Positions 27,747 to 37,303 of a stretch of 64,000 bases of DNA are shown here, piece by piece. The stretch comes from Salinivibrio sharmensis (GTDB taxonomy: Bacteria; Pseudomonadota; Gammaproteobacteria; Enterobacterales; Vibrionaceae): the NCBI RefSeq assembly GCF_001995985.1, contig NZ_MUFC01000006.1, positions 53,903 to 117,902 of the forward strand. Direction: 5' to 3'. The translations under genes were made by a program, and so were the position numbers. Within the stretch, counting starts at the first letter, position 1; the number at the start of each line of letters is the position of its first letter. A model generated the notes under the pieces. The model was not told the DNA's origin and made no database searches. It was given only the letters and a program-made list of their open reading frames with translations.

Positions 27747-28062
27747 GTTACTGGTTAATCATCGTCGCCATGGCGCTGATCACCTTCTCGGTGCGCTATC
27801 TGCTACTAGCACGGAGTATCCCTGTGCGCATAGGTCCGCGGTTGCAACGACTCCTAACCTACTCTGCACCGGCGGTTCTGACCGCGCTATGGGTACCGAT
27901 TGTCTTTTTCCTGAGGATCAGCTGGCTATTTCTGCGACCAACCCTTATTTAGTCAGTGCTTTAGTCGCGATCGGCTTAGCCTGTACGCGCTTATCCACCT
28001 TATTAGTGGTCGGGCTATCGATTGGTTTTTTCGTTACCCTTCAGCTTTGGATCCTGAGATAA
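27743..28062 (+). pseudogene. azlD: azlD small subunit with single-base frameshift
   Basis: The first 56 codons encode a normal AzlD N-terminus (MSYWLIIVAMALITFSVRYL to ALWVPIVFF). After the T5-CC stretch at 27905-27911 the frame runs into 13 foreign residues and a stop at 27952. Reading from 27910 in the -1 frame restores PEDQLAISATNPYLVSALVA and continues to ILR-stop at 28062. The restored product is 106 residues, the usual AzlD length. The span of 320 nt is one base short of an intact frame. Possible causes are a real deletion, an assembly error in a homopolymer, or slippage. Confidence 0.88.
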
Positions 28063-28103
28063 ATGGCGACGATAAGCCAGCCAGTGCACTGCCACACTAT
28101 AGC

Positions 28104-28131
28104 AAGAGGCAGGGTCATCACCCTGCCTCTT
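28104..28131. terminator. Long hairpin between convergent azlD and MCP genes
   Basis: AAGAGGCAGGGT and ACCCTGCCTCTT form a perfect 12-bp stem with a CATC loop. It lies between converging genes and probably ends both transcripts, although the T tracts are short. Confidence 0.8.
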
Positions 28132-28168
28132 TAGTTGACTTGGTTGTTGTCTCAGTCATCCGCTCTCA

Positions 28169-29362
28169 TCACGACGCGTGCTGTTTTTCCGCCTCTAGGA
28201 CAGGCTTTTTACTGCGCAACTGCAATTCATCAAGATCCTGGTTTAAAGACTCTGACAGGTCGCTAATTTTCACCATATCTTGTTTGTTTTCTTCCGATAT
28301 TTCCGCTGCTTCCGCGCCAGACTCGGTCAAACGGTTGATGTTTGCGGCGACATCGGTCGAGACTGTTCTTTGCTGCTCAATCGCACTGGCCAAGGAATTG
28401 ATGCGATCACTGATAGTGGAAAAGTTATCGAGCACCCCTTCTATCGACTGTGACGTATCAGAGGCCTGAGACGAAGCGCTTTGCGCCAGCTTCTCGGTGC
28501 GATTCGACAACTCAGACGACTGCTTAAGACTACGGAACAACTCTTTAGTCATATCATTGATTTCACTTGCTGACGCTTGGGTGCGACTGGCCAATTGGCG
28601 CACCTCATCGGCAACCACGGCAAAGCCTCGTCCTTGCTCGCCTGCTCGTGCCGCTTCAATGGCTGCATTTAAAGCCAGCAGATTGGTTTGCTCGGCTACA
28701 TCGGTAATCACCGAAAGAAAATGTTCAATTTGGCCCGCACTGTGCTCGACTTTGTCAAACATCTCGGCTGACACTTTAATCGCTGACACTAGCTCATCGA
28801 GCTCTGTCATCATATCGCCCAGCTCTTGCTGAGACTGTCGTGAGCTCGAGTCAATTTTACCCGCTTCTTCCGAGATGGCTTGCACATCTTCAGAGAGCGA
28901 ACCCACCGTGGTGGTCATCTCTTCGATGGCGGTGGCAATACTGTCTATTTTCTCGCTCTGCGCATCATTAATCGCGGCGCCTTTTTTGGCACGTTTTTCC
29001 GAGGCATCGGTAAAGTTGTCCAAGGTATCGGCGGCTTTCTCAATATTGCGTACCGTGCGGCGCAGCTTTTCAACCGCATGGTTAAGCGAGGTTGCCACCT
29101 CCGCAAACTCATCGCCATCTTGCGTATCAATCGCCGCCGTTAAATCTCCCCCCGCCAACGATTTAGCGAAGTGATTCACTTTGGCCAACCCAGCTTTAAA
29201 ACGTCGGTCAATAAAAAGCGCCGCCGAGCCAGCAACCAATACGTTTAACCCGAGCACCACGTACTCATTTAACCAAGGCAAGTGTATTATTAGCGACGCT
29301 GACAACCCCACCATGATGACATAACTTCCAATCGTCACCGCTCGAATCGATACCTTAGGCAT
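28169..29362 (-). CDS. Methyl-accepting chemotaxis protein without a periplasmic sensor
   Basis: The protein is 397 residues. Two closely spaced membrane helices lie in the first 50 residues, with almost no periplasmic loop. A HAMP-like segment ([16 protein letters not shown]) and the signalling hairpin follow, with tip [45 protein letters not shown] precedes the ATG. The lack of a ligand domain suggests sensing through the membrane, the redox or energy state, or a partner. It lacks an obvious CheR-tethering pentapeptide. Confidence 0.9.
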   Translation of the reverse strand: MPKVSIRAVTIGSYVIMVGLSASLIIHLPWLNEYVVLGLNVLVAGSAALFIDRRFKAGLAKVNHFAKSLAGGDLTAAIDTQDGDEFAEVATSLNHAVEKLRRTVRNIEKAADTLDNFTDASEKRAKKGAAINDAQSEKIDSIATAIEEMTTTVGSLSEDVQAISEEAGKIDSSSRQSQQELGDMMTELDELVSAIKVSAEMFDKVEHSAGQIEHFLSVITDVAEQTNLLALNAAIEAARAGEQGRGFAVVADEVRQLASRTQASASEINDMTKELFRSLKQSSELSNRTEKLAQSASSQASDTSQSIEGVLDNFSTISDRINSLASAIEQQRTVSTDVAANINRLTESGAEAAEISEENKQDMVKISDLSESLNQDLDELQLRSKKPVLEAEKQHAS

Positions 29363-29686
29363 TGCTTATCCTCCTGTGATTTTGACTGACACACGCCCAG
29401 TAATACAGACAGAATCAAGATAAGTGCCAAGTTTCTACCACGGAGGGAAATATGAGATGGATAGCTAATTATATCCAATAAATCAACGCATTGGAGGGCT
29501 AGGTATTTATCTAGTGCGATATAATGAATAAAGTCGTAGGCCAGCGCTTTTTTCGTGATTGCAATTTGCATAATAAAAAGCAGCTCAAGGGGGGGTACCC
29601 GTAAAGCTGCTTTTAAAATAACCGCTTACAGTCTCGGCAATGCGTTGCAATTTGCTAATTTATTTAATAGCAATCTGTTATGTGGT
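29363..29686. other. Intergenic region between MCP gene and YrhK operon
   Basis: 324 bp carrying the MCP promoter region and, at 29576-29614, the hairpin terminator of the upstream minus-strand operon. No convincing gene; an eight-codon frame behind GGAGGG at 29452 was judged too short to call. Confidence 0.5.
29575..29614 (-). terminator. Terminator of the YrhK-domain operon
   Basis: On the minus strand AAAAGCAGCT and AGCTGCTTTT pair across a 19-base loop containing a C7 run, followed by TTTTTATTAT. It lies about 70 bp after the YrhK gene stop. Confidence 0.75.
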
Positions 29687-29953
29687 TTACTGCGCTTGCT
29701 GTTGCACGCGAGAGACATGAACCAAGCCTATTAGTTTAATGCTTGGCTTCAACAATAGTTGGGCACTCCCGACTATAAACAGCCAAGTCCCGCTTTCCAT
29801 TAACGCATCGTTGAGAAAAAAGAAGCTACCGATCAAAAACCAAATCGCAATTAGCAAATCATTAAATGCCCCTAACGCTTCATAGCGACGCTGGATCACT
29901 AAATGCTTATTACCAATATCAATATCCAGTTCAGGGCCATTACGCTGTATCAT
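29687..29953 (-). CDS. YrhK-domain small membrane protein
   Basis: The protein is 88 residues from the second of two adjacent ATGs. AGGAGG lies one base before the first ATG and four before the second, so the second is favoured. The core RRYEALGAFNDLLIAIWFLIGSFFF followed by GTWLFIVGSAQLLLKP is the YrhK-like domain: two membrane helices with a conserved RRYE start. Function unknown. Second gene of a two-gene operon. Confidence 0.75.
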   Translation of the reverse strand: MIQRNGPELDIDIGNKHLVIQRRYEALGAFNDLLIAIWFLIGSFFFLNDALMESGTWLFIVGSAQLLLKPSIKLIGLVHVSRVQQQAQ

Positions 29954-29976
29954 CATGCCTCCTCTGGACCTTGGTA

Positions 29977-30210
29977 TTAACAATCAAGGTGCTGCCGCTT
30001 GATGCCCAGCATGGTTCTCACCATATTCACAACGAAAGTGATGGCACTTAAACCAAGAAACAACCAAGCTAACGGAATGAATGCGAAAGGCTCTTGTAAA
30101 CTACCGTTGGCAGCAACGTGTGGTGTCGCAAGATTGAAGGCGAGCAGGCAGCCAGTGCCCAGTAGGAAGAGGATAAAAGGGGTACGAAAGTGTCGCAGTA
30201 GGGTTAACAT
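29977..30210 (-). CDS. Small two-helix membrane protein upstream of YrhK gene
   Basis: The protein is 77 residues from the ATG at 30210, which has AAAAAGG four bases upstream; the frame extends 23 codons further without a better start. Two hydrophobic helices (PFILFLLGTGCLLAFNLA and IPLAWLFLGLSAITFVVNMV) end in a basic tail (GIKRQHLDC). It resembles the neighbouring YrhK protein in size and layout. They share a transcript and may form a complex. Family not recognised. Confidence 0.6.
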   Translation of the reverse strand: MLTLLRHFRTPFILFLLGTGCLLAFNLATPHVAANGSLQEPFAFIPLAWLFLGLSAITFVVNMVRTMLGIKRQHLDC

Positions 30211-30287
30211 AAAACCTTTTTCTGTTGCTTCAGTATCCCTTAAGACTGAGCACGACAGCAAAAGTTCCATCTCTCTCACATTTTTTC

Positions 30288-30325
30288 AAAAAAAACCGCT
30301 ACCTCGCATAATGCGTAGGTAGCGG
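30288..30325 (-). terminator. Strong rho-independent terminator of the dCache MCP gene
   Basis: On the minus strand CCGCTACCT and AGGTAGCGG enclose a loop that can itself pair (CGCATTATGCG), followed by eight T residues. It lies about 32 bp beyond the MCP stop codon. Confidence 0.9.
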
Positions 30326-30357
30326 CTGATTCATTTAGCGTCTTGGTCGACAGTGTA

Positions 30358-32241
30358 TCAAAGCTTGTACGTCGACACTTTATCGCTCAGCTGCGTTGCT
30401 TGGTCACGCAGGTTATCCGCCTCTTGCGAGGTGTCGTTGGCACTGCTCACCAAGTGCTCTGAAACATCTTTGATAGATGTGATGTTTTGTGTGATCTCAC
30501 TCGTCACATGGGTTTGCTCTTCTGCCGCTGTCGCGATCTGAGTTGCCATATCACTGATTTGATTAACCGCTGCATCAATTTCACTCAACGCGGCAGTGGC
30601 TTTATCCACATCAGACACAGAATCACCTGCTAACGCGGAGCTACTCTCCATCGTCGATACCGCGCTTGCCGTCGTGGTTTGTAACGTCTCAATCGTGGAT
30701 TTAATTTCTTCTGTCGAGGCATGGGTACGCTGCGACAAAATACGTACCTCATCAGCAACGACAGCAAAGCCTCGGCCTTGCTCGCCTGCTCGCGCTGCCT
30801 CAATGGCCGCGTTGAGTGCGAGTAAGTTGGTTTGCTCAGCAATCCCTTGAATCGTCGATAGTACCGTCGAAATTTCTTGTGAGTGCTTATCTAGCTCGGC
30901 AACGATAGTGCTGGCCTGTTTCAGCTCGTCCGACAAACGGGTAATCGATGTTTTGGTATTTTCGACCACTGCACGCCCGTTATCAGTGCTGGCTGTCGAT
31001 TCTTGTGCTGTATTCGCGGTGTGTTCAGCATGCGAGGCGATCTCTTGTGTCGCAGACGCTAACTCGGTGACGGCGGTTGCTACCATGGTCACTTCTTGCT
31101 GCTGCTGGTTAATATCATCCACGTTGCAGCGCGCACGTTCCGTACTGCTGTCCGATTGTGATGTCAGCTGCTCTGCTTGCTCGCGAATGTGGCTAATCAA
31201 CTGATGCATACTCCCCACAAAGGTGTTGAAGTTTTTCGCCAGTTGCCCCACTTCATCTTCGCTTTCAACGTCAATACGTTGAGTTAGATCGCCACTACCA
31301 TGAGCAATTTGCTCGAGGGCATTTGAGACATTGGTCAGCGGTCTAAATAGAATATTCACTAGTAGATTAAATAGCAGCGTACAAGCAATCACCACTGCAA
31401 TTGTTACTGCAATTTGCCCCCACACCGCATCGAACAGTGGCGCGACTAAGGAGTCGTAGTTAATCACTGTGACTGTCATCAAACCTGTGTCTTTAATGGG
31501 TTTGGCATACACCACACTTTCTGCCCCACCCACGTCGGCCATCACACTTTCACCGGAATTCATCGCCGATTTAACCGTGTTGAAAGACAACCCTAGTTGG
31601 CTAATTGGCTCATTGAGCAGGTCGGTATTGGCGTGAGTAAAAATATTGCCTTCGCGATTGGCGATAAACATATAACCATTACCAGGCAAGATCACCTTCT
31701 CAAGGCCTTCAATGATGTCGCCAATTTCAACATCCGCCCCAAGCACCAAGGTATCACCGTTAAACTGTAGCGCTTTACCTAACGACACCACATTGGCGCC
31801 GGTTGCCGCAGCAACCGTAGGATTATCCATAAACACACTTGAAGGATCGGCTTTGGCGTTGATATACCAACCCCATTTGCGCGGATCGTCATTGCCCGGC
31901 GGTAGCACAACACCATTCGCGTTATCTTGACTGCCATCTGGGTAGGCAAGAAAAACATTATCAAAGCCTCCCGCATCACGCACTTGCTTGAGGTGAGTGA
32001 CCATATTGCTCTCATCGGCCTCACTGGTCAGTGAGGTCATCGCACGCTCTTTTGAAGCGACCCAATCAGACACATATTGATTGTATGATGCAGTGGTACT
32101 TTCCAGCCTCTGTGCCACTTCAGTATCCAGCCGGGAGAGTGATGCGCGAAACGACAACGCTTCAACGAGCAAACCACCAATGATGATGGCCACACTCGCC
32201 GACAGCGCCAACTTGTGTTTGAGGGAGAGTTTTTTAAACAT
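30358..32241 (-). CDS. Methyl-accepting chemotaxis protein with dCache sensor
   Basis: The protein is 627 residues. TM1 (about 12-30) is followed by a large periplasmic double-Cache domain (about 35-270) containing [21 protein letters not shown] and [19 protein letters not shown]2 (about 275-298), HAMP (to about 350) and the signalling domain follow, with the conserved tip [32 protein letters not shown]. dCache receptors usually bind amino acids, amines or organic acids; the ligand is not evident. Monocistronic, with its own terminator. Confidence 0.92.
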   Translation of the reverse strand: MFKKLSLKHKLALSASVAIIIGGLLVEALSFRASLSRLDTEVAQRLESTTASYNQYVSDWVASKERAMTSLTSEADESNMVTHLKQVRDAGGFDNVFLAYPDGSQDNANGVVLPPGNDDPRKWGWYINAKADPSSVFMDNPTVAAATGANVVSLGKALQFNGDTLVLGADVEIGDIIEGLEKVILPGNGYMFIANREGNIFTHANTDLLNEPISQLGLSFNTVKSAMNSGESVMADVGGAESVVYAKPIKDTGLMTVTVINYDSLVAPLFDAVWGQIAVTIAVVIACTLLFNLLVNILFRPLTNVSNALEQIAHGSGDLTQRIDVESEDEVGQLAKNFNTFVGSMHQLISHIREQAEQLTSQSDSSTERARCNVDDINQQQQEVTMVATAVTELASATQEIASHAEHTANTAQESTASTDNGRAVVENTKTSITRLSDELKQASTIVAELDKHSQEISTVLSTIQGIAEQTNLLALNAAIEAARAGEQGRGFAVVADEVRILSQRTHASTEEIKSTIETLQTTTASAVSTMESSSALAGDSVSDVDKATAALSEIDAAVNQISDMATQIATAAEEQTHVTSEITQNITSIKDVSEHLVSSANDTSQEADNLRDQATQLSDKVSTYKL

Positions 32242-32624
32242 AACTGCCTTGTTTGTCTGTCACAGTGTTTTAATAATGGTTTTTAGTAAACCAGCGTTGT
32301 TTGCAACCCGCAAAATAAGCACGATACAACTGATAGGTATATCACAACAATTGTGTAAGAGAATTACTCAAGCTGTTGTAAAGTGGCTATAAAGCAACCA
32401 TTTTTATGCAACAAGCCTTTACGGGAAGCACCTTGGTGCCACGCCACGCCCTTAAGACTAGCAGTATCAGCTGACCACGTGCTGCGCCAGATCAGCAAAA
32501 TATAAGCAGCATTGAAACTAACGTGAGTGACAGACGCATCAATACGCTATCCACACCTCGCAACTTTCAACGCTCTAAGCTACGCTTTAACTAACTGAGA
32601 TAAACGCGAATAGGGGCGAAGTGA
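32242..32624. other. Divergent control region between MCP and HD-GYP regulator genes
   Basis: 383 bp without a gene. The left part is AT-rich (MCP promoter side). The right part leads to the ribosome-binding site AGGGGCG before the ATG at 32625. No clear operator was recognised. Confidence 0.4.
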
Positions 32625-34169
32625 ATGGACTTGTTTGCAGATCAACGTGACGGCGCATCTCCCAAGTCTAATGAGATCAATTCAGCATCTGATGCAGCGC
32701 CATGGCGGATACTGCTGATTGATGACGATGATCTGATGCATGAGGTAACACGGCTCGCGCTAACGGGATTCGCGTTTCAAGGACGCCCTTTAGAGATATT
32801 GTCTGCCCTATCTGGGCAGGAAGCACGGGAAGTGTTGGAGAAAGAATCAGATATCGCGTTGGCACTCGTTGATGTGGTAATGGAAACCGAGCACGCAGGT
32901 TTGGATTTGGTACGGCATATTCGAGATGAAATGAATAACCACCTGATCCGCCTAGTATTGCGCACCGGACAAGCCGGACAAGCACCGGAAGACCGGGTGA
33001 TCCGCGAATATGATATTGACGACTACAAAGAGAAAACGGAGCTCACCACCCAAAAGCTCAAAACCCTACTTTACTCAATGTTGCGCTCGTATCGCGACCT
33101 TTGCATGATTGAGGAGCAAAAGGAGGGGCTGCGGCGCGTGATTGAAGCGTCAGCCAATGTGCAAAATACCACCAATCTTCAACACTACGCTACCGCGGTG
33201 CTCGAGCAGCTCACATCCCTTCTCTATATCCACGACTCCGCGTTTTATTGTGTGGTGCAGCCTCGCCCGGGAGCAGAAGAATCCCGCGCACTCACCCTGG
33301 CTGCGACGGGGGAATATGTAAACTGCTACACCGAATGCGCCTTTGATAAACTCCCTAGCAATGTTTCAGACCGTTGCAAGCAAGCGCTTGAAGCACAGAA
33401 AAGCATTCAATTCGACGACGGTTTTGTCCTGTTCCACCGCGATGACGAAGACGTTGAGTTTTTGCTGTATGTCAACCATGACAAAACCCTTTCAGAGCTG
33501 GATCAGCACCTGCTAAAAATCTACATGCAGAACATTGGGCTGACGTTTGAGAACTTAAGCTTGATGGTCGATTTGCGTGAGACTTCCAAAGAGCTGGTTT
33601 ACAACTTGGCCAATGCGGTGGAAGCGAGGAGTAAAGAAACCGGTGCGCATGTGCAACGCGTCTCTTTGTTCTGTGAGAAATTAGGGCAGCTCTACGGTTT
33701 GGACGAGCATAAGACCATGATGCTCAAACATGGCTCCCCTCTCCACGATGTGGGCAAGGTCGCCATCCCAGACGCGATTTTACACAAACCGGGCAAACTC
33801 GATGCGGACGAATGGGAAACGATGAAAAAGCATGTGGAGTACGGGGTAGAAATCCTCAGCCACTCCAAACGCCGCCTTATCATCGAAGCCAAAGAGATTG
33901 CAGCCACCCATCACGAAAAATGGGACGGGACAGGTTACCCCAATCAGCTCGCCGGCGAGGCCATCCCGATCAGTGGACGAATATCAGCACTGGCTGATGT
34001 ATTCGACGCCCTAGGATCGAAGCGCTCGTACAAGGAAGCGTGGACTGATGACGACATTCGCAACGAGCTCATTGCTCAACGCGGCAAGCATTTTGAACCC
34101 AAACTGGTCGATTTGCTTCTCGAACATTGGGACGACTTTATTGCTATCCGTGCTGCCTATCCAGACTAA
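32625..34169 (+). CDS. Response regulator with DUF3369 and HD-GYP phosphodiesterase domains
   Basis: The protein is 514 residues. A receiver (about 28-150) has acidic LIDDDD, phospho-acceptor Asp83 (LALVDVVME) and Lys in DYKEKTEL. DUF3369 follows (about 155-315), then HD-GYP (about 325-510) with H374-D375 in SPLHDVGKVAIPDAILHKPGKL, THHEKWDGTGYP and DVFDAL. All catalytic landmarks are present, so it should hydrolyse c-di-GMP under phosphorelay control. It has no kinase in its own operon. The two orphan kinases at 35330 and 37304 are the nearest candidates. Confidence 0.9.
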   Translation: MDLFADQRDGASPKSNEINSASDAAPWRILLIDDDDLMHEVTRLALTGFAFQGRPLEILSALSGQEAREVLEKESDIALALVDVVMETEHAGLDLVRHIRDEMNNHLIRLVLRTGQAGQAPEDRVIREYDIDDYKEKTELTTQKLKTLLYSMLRSYRDLCMIEEQKEGLRRVIEASANVQNTTNLQHYATAVLEQLTSLLYIHDSAFYCVVQPRPGAEESRALTLAATGEYVNCYTECAFDKLPSNVSDRCKQALEAQKSIQFDDGFVLFHRDDEDVEFLLYVNHDKTLSELDQHLLKIYMQNIGLTFENLSLMVDLRETSKELVYNLANAVEARSKETGAHVQRVSLFCEKLGQLYGLDEHKTMMLKHGSPLHDVGKVAIPDAILHKPGKLDADEWETMKKHVEYGVEILSHSKRRLIIEAKEIAATHHEKWDGTGYPNQLAGEAIPISGRISALADVFDALGSKRSYKEAWTDDDIRNELIAQRGKHFEPKLVDLLLEHWDDFIAIRAAYPD

Positions 34170-34224
34170 ATCATAAAGCCCCTAAGGGGGCACTTCACTT
34201 ATCTTTTTAGAGCGTTGTATTCAT

Positions 34225-35184
34225 CTAATCAATGGCTTGCCATCGCGATGACGGTGTGAGCGACCATCGTGACATCTCATACGTGCTATAAATTGCGCGC
34301 CCTTGTCGCCCTATTTGAATTGGAATCGTACTCGCGTCTTCGCCTTGGGCAATTTTCTCAACCAATTGAGGGGCATGTTGGCCCTGTGCATAACCAAACA
34401 AAACCACACCACCAGCCGTCTTCCCTTTGCCCACCGCAAAGTCCCAAAAGCCAAACAAGGGTAAAACCGCATGTTGGTTAGTCCAAGACAACACCTGGTG
34501 AGCCGCAACATTGTTACCTTCTTTATCTACTAAGGCTTGATAGAGACCTACGATGATCGCATCAAATTTTTCTTCAAACGCTGACTGAATCTCCCGTTGC
34601 CAACCATCAAAGGTGGATGCATGAATAATGTCGATTTCTATTCCAAGACTCAAACGAATTTGCTCATATTGACGCAGTATATAATCCGCTGCGATTTGAG
34701 ATGTAACGCCAGAATCAAACATCACCTTCACTCTGATGTTTCTTTTCCCCATTAGCATGCTAATTTCACGCATATTGCGAATAAAAAGCGGCAACTCGAG
34801 TACACCGGTGACTTTTGCTTGGCCACTGTACTCGGCTAATAGACGGCGAGGGTTCGCATTTACTCCTAAAAAAACAATCGAAATCGGCTCATTATGCAAG
34901 CGTGGGAGCATATACTTAAGTGCATTATCATCGCCCAAAACAACGATGTCGGGACGTTGTGCTCTGTAGAACGAGAAGGCTTTATCGGCTTGCCTATCAA
35001 AAACGTGCTCCGGTAGCCGCTTGGTATCCATTTCAAAGCGAGTAAGATTGTATCCGCCTCCGAGCGTGGCCTCCAATCCCGCGATATAGTTGCGATCCCA
35101 TTCAAAACCCGCGTGGTAGCTTTGAATCAACAACACATCCAGTGCACGTGCTGGCAAGCTCAGGAATAAAAGTACAGCGGCCAA
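34225..35184 (-). CDS. ABC-type substrate-binding protein (ABC_sub_bind) with frameshift in signal peptide
   Basis: The open frame gives 319 residues from a TTG. The mature part begins LDVLLIQSYHAGFEWDRNY and shows the two-lobed PF04392-type fold (RPDIVVLGDDNALKYMLPRL, FDAIIVGLYQALVD, GYAQGQHAPQLVEKIAQGED). The natural start is almost certainly the ATG at 35204, six bases behind GAGGAG. From there the frame fails after MYPKFF at a T6 run (35187-35192). One extra T would give MYPKFFCLAAVLLFLSLPARA, a textbook signal peptide. There is no permease or ATPase nearby, and the gene is divergent from two sensor kinases, so a sensory role is likely. Confidence 0.8.
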   Translation of the reverse strand: MAAVLLFLSLPARALDVLLIQSYHAGFEWDRNYIAGLEATLGGGYNLTRFEMDTKRLPEHVFDRQADKAFSFYRAQRPDIVVLGDDNALKYMLPRLHNEPISIVFLGVNANPRRLLAEYSGQAKVTGVLELPLFIRNMREISMLMGKRNIRVKVMFDSGVTSQIAADYILRQYEQIRLSLGIEIDIIHASTFDGWQREIQSAFEEKFDAIIVGLYQALVDKEGNNVAAHQVLSWTNQHAVLPLFGFWDFAVGKGKTAGGVVLFGYAQGQHAPQLVEKIAQGEDASTIPIQIGRQGRAIYSTYEMSRWSLTPSSRWQAID

Positions 35185-35329
35185 ACAAAAAATTTCGGAT
35201 ACATGACGCTCTCCTCAGAAAATCACGTCTTTATAGAGTGTAGGCGAGTCTGGAGGCCACTCATCAGGGTAAGGAGCATTTTTTCTTCTACACTTACAAC
35301 TATCGTCCTGACTTACGCGCTTAAAACGT

Positions 35330-37288
35330 ATGAGCCGAAGCCACACATTTGATGACAGTATTCGTAATCCGTTCTTCAGCTTAGTAGGAAGACGGATTTT
35401 GCTGATCATGATTTTGCTCAGTGGCTTTTTCACCATTTTCACCACCTTGCTACAAACCTATTGGGATTACGATGAAGCTTTCGACCTGGTGGACAGCCGA
35501 CACTATGAAATTGAGCACATTCATGCCGACTTACTCGCCAGCTCGCTTTGGATTTATGACTTAACCAGTGTTCAAGAGCGCATTGATGGGTTGATCAATT
35601 TGCCGCATGTTGATTATTTAGCCGTGCGGTCAGAGAACTACCTCTTTGAAGCGGGGTCGCCTCTAAACGTGAGTAAAATGGTCAATGAATATCCACTTCA
35701 GTATGACGACCCCGATACTAGGCAAACGCAGGGTATCGGCACGATTTACGTCGAGTCCAACACGAACGCTATCTATAATGATTTGGTACAACGCTTTTTT
35801 ATCACATTGCTATTGAACGCAATAAAAACAATCATTGTGTGCTACCTCATTTTATTGGTGTTTCACCATACCGTCAGCCAACGCGTGTTTAAAGTGGCGC
35901 AATTTTTACGTCGGTACAATCCGCTTGATCCCAACGAAGAAAAGCTGATCTTGCCCCGCAAACGCTACATCATGGAAAAAGAAGACGAGCTCGACTGGCT
36001 AGCAGCCGAAACCAATAAAATCACCCAGAATATGTCCACGCTCTATCGCAATATTATGCTGGAGCGTGAGCGCTTGTCTGACTTTACCCATGTCTCGTCA
36101 GATTGGTTATGGGAAACCGACGCTGACCTAAAGTTGACCTTTTGCTCCGAGCCGATGCGGTTGGCATTTGACCTTAATCCCAACCAATATCCGCACCTTG
36201 ATAAGTTGCTTTCTGCCGTCGGCTGTCATCAATTTATGGCAAACCTTCACCGGCAACAGGACTTTTCCATGTGTGAGGAGATCATGCCCGTTGAGGGTGA
36301 AAGCCGTTATTTTGTCTTTCAGGCGCTTGCCCATCACGGTATTGATGGGTTTCGCGGGTTCAGAGGCACGGGCATTGATATCACCGCGCTGAAAACGGCT
36401 CAGTTTGAACTGGAAACATTGAACCATAACTTGGAAGAAACCGTTGATGAGCGAACCCGTGAACTCCAAGAGAGTATGGAGCACTTAAAAGCAGCACAAG
36501 AACAACTGGTCGAGTCGGAAAAGCTCGCGGCACTGGGGAGTCTAGTGGCAGGTGTTGCGCATGAGGTCAACACACCTTTAGGCATCGCCGTCACCGCTTC
36601 ATCCGTGATTAAAGATATCACGCATACGCTCAACCAAGCGTTTGAGGAACAAACGTTAACCAGCACGCAGTTTGCTTCATTGATTAAACAAGTGAACGAC
36701 AGCGTAATCATGCTGGAAGACAACCTCAAGCGTGCGACCCATCTTATTCGTGACTTTAAACAGACTGCCGTTGACCAAGTATCAGAAGCGCTCACCGAAT
36801 TTGACGTCAAACAAACAATAGACGCACTCGTTGCCAGCTTGCACCCAGAAACCCGTAAAATCCCGGTCACCCCCGAGGTCAGTGGAGAGCCTGACATAAT
36901 CATGTATAGCTTACCCGGCGTCATCACCCAAGTCGTCTCTAACCTCGTGATGAATAGTATCAACCATGCCTTTGACGAGACCGACAACCCGAAAATCACG
37001 ATCGAATTTGAAAGACAAGGAGACCACCTCTACCTCTGCTACCAAGACAATGGCTGCGGTGTCGAGCAATCCCTTCACCATAGAATTTTTGAACCGTTCT
37101 ACACCAGCAAACGCGGACGAGGAGGCTCAGGGCTTGGCCTCAATTTGGTCTTTAACCTCGTCAAACAAAAGCTAGGCGGCGAGCTACAATTTGAATCATC
37201 GCCCGGGCAAGGCGTGAAGTTTATGTTTCTAATCCCCCTAAGCTTATCAAGCCAAATAGCCCGCTACGCGAGTGAAAGTAAAGAGTAA
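35330..37288 (+). CDS. Membrane sensor histidine kinase, first of a tandem pair
   Basis: The protein is 652 residues. TM1 (about 20-42), a periplasmic sensor of about 110 residues, TM2 (about 156-178), a HAMP-like linker, a PAS domain (about 255-365) and a coiled coil lead to HisKA with His411 (GVAHEVNTPLG). The HATPase follows (NLVMNSINHAF, DNGCGV, GRGGSGLGLNLV). No receiver or output is attached. The 16-bp gap to its paralogue and the close HD-GYP gene indicate one operon. The divergent periplasmic binding protein is a plausible ligand-loaded partner for the sensor domain. Confidence 0.9.
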   Translation: MSRSHTFDDSIRNPFFSLVGRRILLIMILLSGFFTIFTTLLQTYWDYDEAFDLVDSRHYEIEHIHADLLASSLWIYDLTSVQERIDGLINLPHVDYLAVRSENYLFEAGSPLNVSKMVNEYPLQYDDPDTRQTQGIGTIYVESNTNAIYNDLVQRFFITLLLNAIKTIIVCYLILLVFHHTVSQRVFKVAQFLRRYNPLDPNEEKLILPRKRYIMEKEDELDWLAAETNKITQNMSTLYRNIMLERERLSDFTHVSSDWLWETDADLKLTFCSEPMRLAFDLNPNQYPHLDKLLSAVGCHQFMANLHRQQDFSMCEEIMPVEGESRYFVFQALAHHGIDGFRGFRGTGIDITALKTAQFELETLNHNLEETVDERTRELQESMEHLKAAQEQLVESEKLAALGSLVAGVAHEVNTPLGIAVTASSVIKDITHTLNQAFEEQTLTSTQFASLIKQVNDSVIMLEDNLKRATHLIRDFKQTAVDQVSEALTEFDVKQTIDALVASLHPETRKIPVTPEVSGEPDIIMYSLPGVITQVVSNLVMNSINHAFDETDNPKITIEFERQGDHLYLCYQDNGCGVEQSLHHRIFEPFYTSKRGRGGSGLGLNLVFNLVKQKLGGELQFESSPGQGVKFMFLIPLSLSSQIARYASESKE

Positions 37289-37303
37289 GGTAATACGCAT
37301 AGA

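Noticed and set aside
27902..27913. Programmed -1 frameshifting in azlD
   Set aside because: The codons TTT-TTC after C do not form a canonical X-XXY-YYZ slippery heptamer, and AzlD is not known to use frameshifting. A base loss or assembly error is simpler.
29452..29481. Eight-codon plus-strand frame behind GGAGGGAAAT
   Set aside because: The ribosome-binding site is good, but eight codons with no leader-peptide logic (no downstream plus-strand gene) is too little to call.
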